From: Diplonema papillatum
Lineage: Eukaryota; Euglenozoa; Diplonemea; Diplonemida; Diplonemidae
DNA length: 64,000 nt
NCBI GenBank assembly: GCA_030068145.1
Contig: JAPJBO010000125.1
Coordinates: 1-64,000 of the forward strand
Reading direction: 5' to 3'
In this document: positions 52,301 to 63,129 of the stretch, one piece after another
How the letters are laid out: every line of letters begins with the position of its first letter
How positions within the stretch are numbered: the stretch's first letter is position 1
Notes under the pieces: model-generated
Told to the model about the DNA's origin: nothing
What the model saw: the letters and a program-made list of their open reading frames with translations, nothing else
Databases searched by the model: none
Made by a program: the position numbers and the translations under genes

Positions 52301-52357
52301 ATTGGTAGTCAACGTTCAATTTCCGATCCCAAATTTAATTAGACTTGGTAGTCAACG
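49325..52357. repeat. 43-bp satellite, ~70 units
   Basis: Units of 42-43 bp centred on GAATTGGTAGTCAACG with AAATTTAATTA. Three subtypes alternate: CCAATTTCCGATCTC, CCAATTTCCGATCCC and TTCAATTTTGAATCC. Small indels are common. No coding potential. Confidence 0.97.
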
Positions 52358-52564
52358 TCTCGCCTCCCACCACCCCCTTTGGCCCTCCCGCCCCTGGCCC
52401 TCCTGCCTCCTCTTTCCCCGCCTCCTTTTTACTCTTCCTGCCCCCATGGCTTTGCCATGACTTCGCCATGACTTCGCCATGGCTTCGTCCCTCGCTCACC
52501 CCCGCTGATCCCGGTTGGTAGTGACCCGGCCCTACCCCAACCCCCAGCCCAAAATTAAATCAAT
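52358..52564. other. No gene recognised
   Basis: C-rich spacer with TGGCTTTGCCATGACTTCGC-like short repeats built on CCATGACTTCG (about 52445-52490). Confidence 0.5.
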
Positions 52565-52797
52565 TTTTTTTTGGGTTTATTCCCTTATAGCCACCACGAT
52601 TTTTTTTTATTCCCTTATAGCCACGAAAAAGAATTTTATTCCCTTATAGCCACGTCAATGTTTTTTATTCCCTTACAGCCACCACATGTTTTTAAATTCC
52701 CTCATAGCCACGGAAAAAGAACTTTATTCCCTTACAGCCACGAAAAAAGAATTTTATTCTCTTATAGCTACGGGAAAAGAATTTTATTCCCTGACCA
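52565..52797. repeat. ~31-bp repeat array, forward orientation
   Basis: Seven or so units of TTATTCCCTTATAGCCACGA followed by AAAAAGAATT. The same unit is inverted at 53218-53465. Confidence 0.9.
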
Positions 52798-53217
52798 GCC
52801 TGGACAGCCTGTACCACCCAACCAGACAAGTCAACCAGTCCTGGTTGCACCAGACACTAAGTCCTGGCTTTAAGGTATCAACGGCAAGGTCCTCTGAGTC
52901 GTGGTTTCAAGGGGAGTTTTCCCCTGTGAAGGGGCCCCTCAACAGTTTTCATAACACGGCATCGTAGGTCAAGAAACGGATAAGTGTGTGTTCCTTCTAT
53001 TTCAGTCTGAACTGCATTTTGCATCCCCTCCCTCTCCCTCGGATAGAATGCAAAGGACCAATTTTATGATCGGAAATCAGGCAGCAAGCCTCACGATGTA
53101 TGGGGACGACAGGGGTATCCTCCTCAGAACTCTCGTGGAGGTAGGAACATAGTTTTAGACTGATCTTGCGAGGGGTGGGCACCCTATGAACACGAACAGG
53201 AGAAGGTGGCTCTCCAG
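52798..53217. other. Spacer between inverted arrays; no gene recognised
   Basis: About 420 bp without a convincing open frame. The flanking arrays make it the loop of a potential large hairpin. Confidence 0.5.
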
Positions 53218-53465
53218 GAATAAAATTCTTTTTCCGTGGCTATAAGGGAATAAAATTCTTTTTTCGTGGCTATAAGGGAAAAAAATTCTTTTTTCGTGGC
53301 GGGAATAAAATTCTTTTTTCGTGGCAATAAGGGAATAAAATTCTTTCGTGGTGGCTATAAGGGAAAAAAAAAACGGTTGTAGTCAGTTCGTGGCTATAAG
53401 GGAAAAATTCTTTTTTCGTGGCTATAAGGGAATATTGAAAATACCGGGTGGCTATAAGATAATTT
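53218..53465. repeat. ~31-bp repeat array, reverse orientation
   Basis: Units of TCGTGGCTATAAGGGAATAA followed by AATTCTTTT, the reverse complement of the array at 52565-52797. Confidence 0.9.
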
Positions 53466-54104
53466 GCCCTTTTTTTTTTCGCGCTCGGGGTGGCCCCGAG
53501 CCCCAGACCCATATACAAATCACTGTCGGGTGGCCCCGAGCCCCAGACCCATATATAAATCACTGTGTATGCCAGGGGTCTTTAAAAGTTTGGAGGTTCG
53601 AGCGGAAAACCCGGTGTCAGCCAAAAACCCGGTGTGAGGTCAATTTTTTTTTTCCAACACTTGGGCAGCAGGGATGCCTTGGGACGAAAATCTACGCTCT
53701 AAACCGGGGTTTTGGGGAATCACACGGCATTCAGCGGTGACCCTATTGTAGCCCCGACCCGCACAGTAGGCTGTCTTGACGCTTCGGGTGGGGGTAGACC
53801 TGCCCGTGGCTCGTCACAACTAGGTTGGCTGACATGTCAATTAAACCTGCGCCGCAGGCGCGGAAACTTTGACGGTCGCTCTTACAGCTAAACAGATGGA
53901 CGGAAACACATTGTGTTCACCGGCTGCAGCAGGTTTTCGTCCTGCACAACGCCCCTGCATTGCCTGCCACGGTTGAACACTGTGAACAGAATGAGCAAAT
54001 AATGCGGTAGCCCCAATACAACAGATACTCAGCCAAAATACCTGCGCCTCAGGCGCGGAAATTTTTTGGCGCCTTTCTGGCCAGCCAGCTAAGTACGAAG
54101 ATCG
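53466..54104. other. No gene recognised; 44-bp duplication and two palindromic cores
   Basis: GGGTGGCCCCGAGCCCCAGA plus CCCATATA is duplicated in tandem (about 53488-53565). Palindromic cores like GCGCCGCAGGCGCGG occur at 53848 and 54043. Confidence 0.55.
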
Positions 54105-54605
54105 CAAAACAGTTTTCCGTGAAAGAAAATTCCGCCGGTGGTTTCTGCTATGAGAAGACTTTTTCCATCAGGTTTCTGCCACGAGAAATTTCCACCGATG
54201 GGTTCCGTTAGAAAACATTTCCACCAACAATTTCTGTTAGAAAAGTTTTCCGCCAAGCTTCCCGTGAAAGAAATTTCCGCCGGTGGTTTCTGCCATGAGA
54301 AAATTTCCATCAGTTTTCTGTCGTGAAAAAAATTCCACCAACAGTTTCCCACGAAAGAAATTTCCGACAGTAGTTTCCACGAGAACATTTCCATCAGGTT
54401 TCCGCCACGAGAAAAATTTCCGCCGGATTTCCGCGTCGTGAGAGAAAATTTCCACCAACAGTATTCCACAAAAGAAATTTCCGCCAGTAAATTCCACGAG
54501 AAAATTTCCATCAGTTTTCTGTGTGAGAAAATTTTCAACCACCAGTTTCCCTTCCCACGAAAGAAATTTCCGCCGGTAGTTTCCACGAGAAAATTTCCAG
54601 CCTAC
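54105..54605. repeat. Degenerate 25-31-bp minisatellite
   Basis: Units alternate phrases such as CGAGAAAATTTCCATCAG and GAAAGAAATTTCCGCCGG. Many indels. Open frames here (Trp/Phe/Lys-rich on the minus strand) are repeat shadows. Confidence 0.85.
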
Positions 54606-55414
54606 ACAGTGACAAAACAGACTGCATGGATTTACATTTTTCCACATGTTTTTCAAAATTAACTACTTCTTTTTTACATCTTTGTGTAAAAAAGAAAAAG
54701 AAAGATCTTGAAATTTTGTAAAAAATAGTGACTGTGCGTTGTCCTTGTGAGTGGGGGTGTGTGGTCCTTTTTGAGGTGCATTGCGCCTGTCGTTGCCTCT
54801 CCCTTAAGGTTGCAGCCCAAGGAAACCAGCTGTGAGACAAAACTCGGCGCCAGTCTCGTCGGATTGCACCAGAAAAGAACTTCACGGGTTACAAAACACC
54901 CGCCCAACACGAGGCACGCACCCAAGAACGTGCACGGCCACCGTAGCACCCGGAATCCTTTTTCGGTTCTGGTAGACTATAACCTAGTCCAGTTTCACAT
55001 GTAGGTAAGGCAACAGACTGAACAAGCCGACAACGCTTCTCAGCTTGGGTTGATTCGACACACACGCTGTTCTCTCCACCTTGCTCGCGTTTCCGCTTCA
55101 TTTCGAAACGGGCAAGTTTGTCTGCTACCTCCGATGCAGTGTCAATCCACTTCTTTGTGACTAAAGCACGTGTCAGAGCATCCTGCAGACACTGCTTCTT
55201 ACCCTTCGCATATACATGCGATGGGTTTTGCCATAAATGAGCTTTGCGGCCTCCGGCATCTCATCGAGGTTACGGTCCTCAAGATTCGTCGGGCCTGCAC
55301 GAGCCTCAGGCTCGTGATCGGGCTCCGGGTCCGCGACGAAATCTGTTGTTGCCACGGAGCCGTTCGAATCAGTGAGTCGGAATCAGTAATCGGACATTGC
55401 TTACTTGGTCCGAG
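54606..55414 (-). other. Unassigned; possible coding fragment about 54890-55200 (minus)
   Basis: A minus-strand frame reads a helical, gene-like stretch (LTRALVTKKWIDTASEVADK) continuing to ARFEMKRKREQGGENS. It is not bounded by clear start or splice signals, and I do not recognise it. The rest shows nothing. Confidence 0.3.
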
Positions 55415-56225
55415 ACGAGGATATGCTAATAGCTCTGTCGAGCCAACCCCACTTTTTAGGGGGTCGGGGGCGAAGCCCGGCGACACTTTTTTAGCCTACC
55501 GTCGTACGCGTTTTTCTAGTAGTCCATTTCCCCCGCTCCGGGTTTTTCTCGATCCGCGACTCGGCACCGGGTATTTGCCGCACAATTCAGGCCTGACCCC
55601 GGGCGAGGACACCCGGGCGAGGCACTTTTCCGGTCGAAAATGATTTTCGGGGGTTGTTGGTTTTCGGGGTCTATCATGCCCGAAATTTGCGTTTTTTGCA
55701 GAGTTTCTCAATAACTCGCGGTATTTGGGTCCCCTTGGGTAACGTGAGTCAGCCTACCAGAACTGAGCATCGCCCGAACTTTGCTTCACCCAAACTTTGC
55801 TTCACCAGAAGTTAGCTTCGCCCGAACTTTGCTTTTGCATCACCACAACTTAGCAACTTGGTTTCGCCCGAACTTTGCTGTTTTCCGAACTTTTTCAAAC
55901 CCCGTAAATCATTGTCGACCGGAAAAGTGCCTCGCCCGGGTTCGAACCCGGGACCTCCAGCCCTGAAGGCTTGCGCTGTTCACTCTGCCATCACGGTGTC
56001 ATTTCCAGGGGGAAAACTTCCTACGGAGACCCTTGAAGTTGAAATGACACCATAAAAAGTGCTGCGCTTCGCGCGTAGAGGCAGCAGTTTGGGTTTCGGG
56101 GTCTAATGTGCCCGACATTTGCGTTTTTTTTGCCGAGTTTCTCAATATCTCGTGGCTTTTGGGTCCCCTGGGGTAATTTGAGTCAGTCTACCAGATTCTG
56201 GTCCAGAACTTAGCATTTCTCCTTT
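55415..56225. mobile_element. SINE-like cluster S3 (three fragments)
   Basis: A plus-strand fragment with leader CGAGCCAACCCCACTTTTTA, degenerate head, body and tail (55415-55880); a minus-strand head with a perfect GGTTCGAACCC (55890-56010); and a plus-strand body fragment (56085-56225). Tail units are of the CCGAACTTTGCTTCACC type. Confidence 0.75.
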
Positions 56226-57224
56226 GGTGTTTACGCACTTGCATCATTCCATCCGAGCGTTACGTCTGTTCATTACAGGATCTGTCGACAGGCATCTGCG
56301 CAGTGCACACAGTCGGTGTCTACGTAACAGCAGATGGGTCGCGCTGCGGGGGCGGCTCACGGGTGAACGTCGTTGTCCGCAGAAGGGGGTCGTGCCATGT
56401 CGGCGGGTGTCCGCCGCTTCTTCTCACCGCGTTTGCGGAGCCCTCGCCGAGCTCTATTGGCCGTGTGAGCAACCATTAAAGCACAGAAACTGCACTACTA
56501 CCTTGACGTTTTTCACAAAATGTCAAGATCTTTTTTTTTCTTCAAGATGTGAAAAAAAAATGGGCAAATCCAGCAACTTCTGAAAAGGAGTTTGTCAATC
56601 CATGAACAGAAATCTGAAAAAAAAAAATTGGGTCTTTGCAGTTAATACACCAATGAAATTTCATTTTCGACTTAATACACTGTTGTTCTGTCGTGGGGAA
56701 ATGTGCTCCTGGTGAGAGGTGCGACACCGACTGCGTAGGCGAGGCGGTAGGCCTGGACTTTGTACTGAGGAGGTACCAGTGTGACTGGTTGGGAGCCGGC
56801 GCTCGTCATTGTTGCGCACTGGTGAACGCAAGGGAATCTGTACAGAGCGGCTCTTGTGAGAGCAGGTTCCATCCTTCAGATCGACAGCGAAGGAGCTGCC
56901 GCGGTATCTGACTTCCCACACATCCTCACCTGCACAGAATGTGGAGCACTGAGTGCTCAACTCGATGCTTCCTCCTGGATCGGCTGCTATTGGACTGCTA
57001 TTTGCGAGAGAAGTAGTGGTGCGAAATAAGTATCCTAATTGCTGGAGTCTTTGTTGTACTGGGTAGACTCGGTTCTACCAACAGGGCCAGTTCTCCATTC
57101 CTCGAAGCAAACGAGCGCGGATTTCTACCACTCGCCGATTTGTTCTGTTTGCTGTGTGTGGGAAAAAGATGCTTTCCAGGTACATATTTGTACAAGTCAA
57201 AAAAAAAAATTGGACGGTGTATGA
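56226..57224. other. No gene recognised
   Basis: About 1 kb with A and T runs near 56530-56630 and no supported open frame. Confidence 0.4.
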
Positions 57225-58160
57225 AGTCCAATTTTTCGAGACTGGAGGTCCTATGAACATGCAATGTGAATAGCCTCTATTCGAGCCAACCCGGCTTTTC
57301 TTCATGAAAAAAGTGTATTGTTTTTGGAAAGAGCCGGGCAAGCTTTTTTTTTCCCTCGCAGAAGGTATGCGGGTGGCAGAGTGACCGGGCGTCGGCCTTC
57401 AGGCCGGTGGGTCCGGGTTCGAACCCCGCCCATGACATTTTTCCGGTCGAAGATTGTTTTCGAGGTTTGTTGCGTTTCGGGGTCAAATGTGCGAAAATTG
57501 CGTTTTTGGCGGAGTTTCTCAGTATCTCGCGGTATTTGGGTCACCCCGGGAAACGGAGTCGGGCGGCCGAGCTTGCCATCACAGGCCAAACTTGCTACGA
57601 GAACCGAACTTTGCTTCACCAGAACTCAGCTTCGTGCGAACTTTGCTTCGTCCGAACTCAGCTGCGCCCGTACCAGAATTTAGCATCGCCCGAACTTTGC
57701 AGCGCCAGAACTTTGCTTCGCCCGAGCGTTGCTTCGCCCGAACTCAGCTGCGCCCGAACTTTGCTTCACCAGAACTTAGCTCCGCCCGAACTTAGCATCA
57801 CTCGAACTTATTATCGTCCGAACTGAGCTTCACCAGAACTTAGCTGCGCCCGAACTTTTGCTTCGCCGGGGGGCGGCGGGGGGGGCGCCCACCCGGGTAC
57901 CAGCGCCAAACTGGGTCGGGGGGGGTCCGGGGGGGGTGTCCCCCCCCGGGTACGAGCACCGACCTTGGCTTCACCCGGACTTTACACCCTGGCCGAACTT
58001 CGCTTCGTGCCCGAACTGTTTTTTAGTACCAGCGCAGCCTGAGCGCTTAGCAACGCCCGAACTAAGCATCACTCGAACTTAGCTTCACCAGCATTGCCCG
58101 AACTTAGCTTCGCCCGAACTTTACTGTTCCCCGAACTTTAACTGCTGCCTCCAGTCTCGC
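57225..58160 (+). mobile_element. SINE-like element copy S4, longest
   Basis: Leader (57225-57363), tRNA-like head with B box GGTTCGAACCC (57364-57438), body (57439-57560), and a long tail of 15-17-bp units such as CGAACTTTGCTTCACCAGAA and TTAGCTTCGCC (57575-58150), interrupted by a G/C-rich insert at 57865-57960. The leader and body match S1 in the inverted direction. Confidence 0.82.
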
Positions 58161-58789
58161 CACGCGCCGGCCTTAGCCGAGCGCACGTACTTTTTGTGGC
58201 AGTGTATTAAGTCTAATTTTTTTTGGCAGTTTATTAAGTCGAATTGAGAATTTGGCAGTGTCTTAACTGCAATAGCCCAAAAAAATTCCCAGAAATTTTC
58301 TGACTTTTTTTTTTTTCCCTCTTTTTTTTGACACACCGGGGTTTCCCGGTGTCTGACACCGGGACACCGGGTTTTTAAAGTCCCCTGTTGTATGGGGTTA
58401 ACATCGGGTATATGAAGCTACTTCTCTGGCATGCGCTCTGTGCACGCGCGGAAATCTTTGGGGGTAATCTGTGTCGATAGACTGCACAAAGTAGTATGTG
58501 TCGTCTGCCGAAGCAGCCGGAGACAGGCGCAGGGAAGGTCTTGCTTTACTTTTCTCTTCTTCATGGAGACCCGCACGGCACCCGACTGTCCAATCACTGC
58601 CGAGAAAGGTTGCGCCTATTGTGATGAGGTGGTTGACCAGGCCCCCACGAAGCCTATACACAACACGGCTACAACACGAGGATGCAGCCTGCTCAGGCAC
58701 GCACTCAGCCATCAGGCCATTGGCTAAGCACCCCCCGACCGGTCGATTTGCCACGTTTGTGGCCGGGCCAATTCCCATTCCAGCACCTT
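58161..58789. other. No gene recognised
   Basis: Unassigned. A phrase ACACCGGG recurs near 58330-58375. A minus frame continuing from the 30-bp repeat is open but has no motif. Confidence 0.4.
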
Positions 58790-59265
58790 TTTGAACTTTT
58801 TGCCCATTCCAGCACTCTCGCAAACTTTTTGCCCATTCCAGCACCGTTTCCAAACTTTTTGCCCATTCCAGCACTATCGCAAACTTTTTGCCCATTCCAG
58901 CACCTTTTCCAAACTTTTTGCCCATTCCAGCACCTTTTCCAAGCTTTTTGCCCATTCCAGCACTATCTCCAAACTTTTTGCCCATTCCAGCACTATTTCC
59001 AAACTTGTTGCCCATTCCAGCACTATTTTCAAACTTTTTGCCCATTCCAGCACTATCTCCAAACTTTTTGCCCATTCCAGCACTATTTCCAAACTTTTTG
59101 CCCATTCCAGCACTCTGCCCAAACCTTTTGCCCATTCCAGCACTCTGCCCAAACTTTTTGCCCATTCCAGCACTATTTCCAAACTTTTTGCCCATTCCAG
59201 CACTATTTCCAAACTTTTTGCCCATTCCAGCACTATTTCCAAACTTTTTGCCCATTCAAGCACTA
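58790..59265. repeat. 30-bp minisatellite, ~16 units
   Basis: Unit CTTTTTGCCCATTCCAGCAC plus TATTTCCAAA. The length is a multiple of three and lacks stops in several frames, so 10-residue repeat proteins appear on both strands (such as MGKKFGNSAG). I read it as non-coding. Confidence 0.93.
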
Positions 59266-60160
59266 TTAGTATTACCACCCTTTACCAATATTATGGCAAA
59301 AGGTTTGTGGCCCTCTATTCGCCGGGCGGTCTTTCACGCATCAAGTGCACACATGGGCACAACAAAACCTTTCTACCCTAAGTACAACTTGCTAAGTTGC
59401 TTTACCAAAAAAAAGTTGGTTGGAAAAAATGTTGGTCGGAAATAAACCTGGCGCCCCGCCAAAACCAAAAGTGAAAATTTATTGTTTGTCGACGATGTCA
59501 CATTAGGGTGTAGCTTGCTTTTCCGATTTGGCGCTGAACCTCGGTCCAACCAATCAGGTGCGTACAATGACCGAAGGTTGCTTTTGCGGGACCCACACCC
59601 ACCCGCACCTTTCTCCTACTGTTCACCTCTAACTCGACAACTCGAAGCGAAGGTCAAACTCGGCGTTCCCACCAAAGGCAACACCAACATCGCTCATGCG
59701 CAGGCAAGAAAGGGAGAACCACCAAGCGCGCGCCAGTACGCGACGATCAAGACGACCTGCAGAGGCGAAAGCGCACTTCACATGCGAGATGACCGCAAAG
59801 TCGGTGACGCAGATCATTGCCACAGATTATATTCACTTTTTGGGACTCTTAAGCTCGTTGGCAGAACAAGTCGTTTGGGGGGGTTTTTTTCGAACCCGAG
59901 TTGGCAAATTGCCCATGCAGAAACATCAAGGATTACCTACGGTGGAGACCTGCTTTGGAATAAACCTGACAACCCACTTCGAGTGCAATAGTAGCGATTG
60001 CACACCTCTTCTGGACGGGACCAGCCCAAATAACGCCTGAAGGTCTCTTTCGGAGGCTTAAGAGAAACACGGAGCAGTCGGAGCGCCTGCGACAGTGTAA
60101 TTGTAGTGAAGAGGGCTACACCTGTTGCTGTATCTGGGATCGCAATAATGATCCGAGACT
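59266..60160. other. No gene recognised
   Basis: Unassigned sequence. 59407-59460 resembles part of the foldback at 44753-44822. Confidence 0.4.
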
Positions 60161-60490
60161 AGAGGTATGCTAATAGCTCTGTCGAGCCAACCCCACTTTT
60201 TAGGGGGTCCGCGGGCGAAGCCCGGCAGCACTTTTCTTTTGTAGTGAGATTTTAGGAATTTCTAGTACCGTAAGTAGTCAATTCCCTCGCTCCGGGTTTT
60301 CCTCGACCCGTGATTTGGCACCGGATATTTGCATGCTTCAGGCCAGGAGGCCCGGGTTCGAACCCGGGCGAGGATACTTCTCCGGTCGAAAATGATTTTC
60401 GGGGTCACCAGAACTTAGCTTCTCCCAAAGTTCGAACTTTGCTTCACCAGAACTTAGCTTCATCCGAACTCTGCTTCGCCACAACTTGGG
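60161..60490 (+). mobile_element. SINE-like element copy S5
   Basis: Leader with CTCTGTCGAGCCAACCCCAC (as in S3), a truncated head with GGTTCGAACCC (60355-60365), the start of the body, and a few tail units (GAACTTTGCTTCACCAGAAC). Confidence 0.75.
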
Positions 60491-60569
60491 TAGATAAACT
60501 CCAAACTTTGTTTCTTCGTTACACGCGTTCGATTACTTTTGATCTTAGTTGGTTGATTGGCCCGCTGCA

Positions 60570-60668
60570 ACACGCATCCCCCCAGAAAGCATCGCCAACC
60601 CGCCGCAACCCCCCGGATGGCATCGCCAACCCGCCGCAACCCCCCGGAGGGCATCGCCAACCCGCCGC
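60570..60668. repeat. 31-bp tandem repeat, 3 units
   Basis: GGCATCGCCAACCCGCCGCA followed by ACCCCCCGGA. It is in the upstream region of element Y3. Confidence 0.85.
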
Positions 60669-60944
60669 AAGAGACACGGGATCTGGATGTGAATTTGGAA
60701 GTTGCCGTTCGCCGAAGCTAGTCGTGGCCCGATAAATCCGATGTGCCCTGAGTAACTCACGCATTCCTCTAGACTGGGTTCTGGCTCAGAGGCGTTCAGC
60801 CATAATCCATCCAGTGGTAGCATCACGGAATGTCCGATCGAACAACCGTAGATACCAGGGACTAGACGGTAGTTCCTCTCGTAAAACAAACGACCCTTAG
60901 GACACCTCGGTGCGCACTTGGATCGCGGGGAAAGATTTTACAAT

Positions 60945-61890
60945 ATGGCCGCATCTCCGTTTCGCCATTCTGGCACGTCCAATGGGTGGACGTCCTTCGC
61001 TTTTCCGGCTTCAGGCTCGCAGAGCGGTTTGGCGAGCTTTCGGAACCCTCACGTCGGGTGCGGCTGAGTGACTTGGAGGCCGCGGTTGAGCCGTGGTTCG
61101 CGGGGATTCCGGCCGATTTGCAGCTGGTGGCGGCGAAGGGGTTCGTGGCGGAGCTTCTTGGTACGAGGAGTTGAGGAACCTCGCGCCGTGGAAGGTTGCC
61201 GCCACGTTGGTCGAGATTCACGAACTGGACGGGGCAAAGTTCGACGACATCTTGGCGACGGGAAAATGGAGGGAGATGGTGCCTCCACCCTGCTTGCAGC
61301 CCTCCGACCAGCAGCGACCGACCGCCACCGAGCAGCTGCTCCTTCAGCAGCAGCATCAGATCCAAATGCAACAGCAGCAGCAGGCCGACATGATGGCCAT
61401 GCTGATGCGGATGCAGCGACAGCTGCAGGCCCTGGAGGGGAAGCAGGATCGGCCCTATACACCGCAGCCGGGTGCGACATCGGCGGCATGTGATGCGTTG
61501 CCCTTCCCGTCAGCGGACCCCCCCGCAAGGTCCCCCAAGGTGGCGCTATACCCTGAAGACGCGGCGGACGTTCGCGAGTGGCAGGCGGCAATGGAGAGCG
61601 ACGTCGCAAGGCTGGTGAGTGACCTTCGTCACAAATACATGGGAGGCTTGCAATCGGAAGCCCTCGTGGGGGCATTCGAACGTTTCTGTCCGGTTGGGGA
61701 ACAGTTTGTTCCAGGAATTACAGTATTACTGGACCCATGACATCGGACAATCCGATGCAGAAGGCGGTCGCCAAGGTCGAGGGGATATGGCAAAAAAAGA
61801 GGGGCAAGTGGGACGCCCGTCCTCGCAGCGGAGGCAAAGGGGGGAAAAAGGGCCAGGGAAACGCCAAACCCTGGGGAAAGTGACTGGCCC
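60945..61890 (+). pseudogene. Y3 gag-like gene, frameshifted
   Basis: The coding pattern passes through several frames: an ATG at 60945; a stretch near 61065-61170 (LEAAVEPWFAGIPADLQLVA); then 61165-61735 with WYEELRNLAPWKVAATLVEI, a Gln-rich coiled-coil-like segment (QQQHQIQMQQQQQADMMAML), and MESDVARLVSDLRHKYMGG; then a basic end in a third frame (61737-61883, KKRGKWDARPRSGGKGGKKG). Helical N-terminus, Gln-rich middle and basic tail suit a gag nucleic-acid-binding protein. No zinc knuckle. Frame changes could be mutations; one near 61730 might be a programmed shift, which I cannot tell. Confidence 0.5.
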
Positions 61891-62072
61891 TCCCCAGGGG
61901 TTTCTGGGGGACCGACTACCCTCTGCCAATATCCAACGATCAACCAAGGGTCCCTCTTCCGACCCGAGTAACGTATTCCCTACGCGAACCCGAGTCTCGG
62001 CCAAGAATCCCTCCTCCGACCCGGGTCACGTATTCTCTTCGCGACGTTCCGCAGGCAAGTTTACCCGCAAAC

Positions 62073-63125
62073 ATGAAAGCCAGCTCTTCGCCCTGTCACG
62101 GATCCACGCCCGCGGCCGCAGGGCAGCCAGCACCCCGAATCCAACCCCTATTCCCGCTTTCGACGATCGGCCAGCAAATTTACGCCGTTGTGGCGAGCAA
62201 GACCGGGGCCCCGATCTCACGCGGTGTACGGAAGAGGCACAGGGAGCGCGTGGTTACACCGACAGAGGCAATCCAGCGCTTGCACCAGTTTGTTGTGAAG
62301 GCGTGGGCGGATTCGACTCTGCAGGAACGTCAGAATTTGTGGCGGCGCTTTCACAGGTGGGCGGCGGACAATGGCCTGCCTACGGACCCGAACACAGCCA
62401 CGCTTTTTGTTATGGCTACGCAGGTGGAGCCCCAGGGTATGCTGGGGTATGCCCGGAATTTGTCGGCGGTTTTCGGCCATTTTGGGGAGAATGCGCGCCC
62501 ATTGCATTCGCTTATGACGGTTCTACGGGGTTCGGGGGGCAGTATCCCGTTGGAACAGGCGATCCCGGTCCCGAGGGACGTACTGATGGAGTGGGCGTTC
62601 CGGCAGGCGCCAGGGGTGCGTGCGGCTGTATTGATTGCGTGGAAAACGGCGGCGCGATGGGGGGAGGTCCATACCCTGTCCCGGGCGTCGTTTCCCCTGT
62701 TGACGGACGCGGGCATAGTGGTGGATTGGAATACCCTGCCGAAGGGCCGTCGAAGGAATCCCTTTTGTCGGAGCAAGGTGGTAGAGATTCGGGGGCCATT
62801 GACACGGGAAATTTCGGTTTTGCTGCGGGGCATGGGCAATTTTCGCCAGTTGTGCACGGTGACGACGGACCAGCTGGACGAGCTTTTGAAAGCCGACGAG
62901 AAGATGCGCCGGTATTCGGCGCACAGCGTGAAGCGGGGCGCGGTCGACCACCTGATGGCGGCAAAGGCCGGGGGGGCCCCGTTCCCCGCGCACTTGATCT
63001 CCCGTCTGGCGAAGCACGCCAACGAAGTGGACCCGACGGTGTCAGACATGACCATCCGGTACACGACGGATTCGGTAGCTCTGGCGCGCGTGCTGCAGAC
63101 CGGCGAGGTGACGATGTTCCTCTGA
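62073..63125 (+). CDS. Y3 tyrosine recombinase with HxxK in box II
   Basis: A 350-residue intact frame from an ATG. Catalytic positions: Arg195 (AARWGEVH), candidate Lys224 (LPKGRRR), His284 with Lys287-Arg288 (AHSVKRGAV), His315 (AKHANE) and Tyr330 (TIRYTT). Where nearly all YRs, including Y1 (HSVRRG), have Arg at the fourth position of HxxR, this has Lys, with Arg one residue later. The ~100 residues before the catalytic domain fit a core-binding domain (LHQFVVKAWADSTLQERQNL). A long overlapping plus frame (61619-63421) is mostly its shadow. It may be weakened or inactive in integration. Confidence 0.82.
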   Translation: MKASSSPCHGSTPAAAGQPAPRIQPLFPLSTIGQQIYAVVASKTGAPISRGVRKRHRERVVTPTEAIQRLHQFVVKAWADSTLQERQNLWRRFHRWAADNGLPTDPNTATLFVMATQVEPQGMLGYARNLSAVFGHFGENARPLHSLMTVLRGSGGSIPLEQAIPVPRDVLMEWAFRQAPGVRAAVLIAWKTAARWGEVHTLSRASFPLLTDAGIVVDWNTLPKGRRRNPFCRSKVVEIRGPLTREISVLLRGMGNFRQLCTVTTDQLDELLKADEKMRRYSAHSVKRGAVDHLMAAKAGGAPFPAHLISRLAKHANEVDPTVSDMTIRYTTDSVALARVLQTGEVTMFL

Positions 63126-63129
63126 CGAA

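Noticed and set aside
57364-57438. Functional tRNA gene
   Set aside because: A and B boxes are present, but acceptor and T stems contain mismatches, and the same unit recurs as a dispersed element with a common body and tail.
58398-59445. Proteins with MGKKFGNSAG or FCPFQHYFQT repeats
   Set aside because: Translations of the 30-bp minisatellite in several frames at once; flanking residues show no domain.
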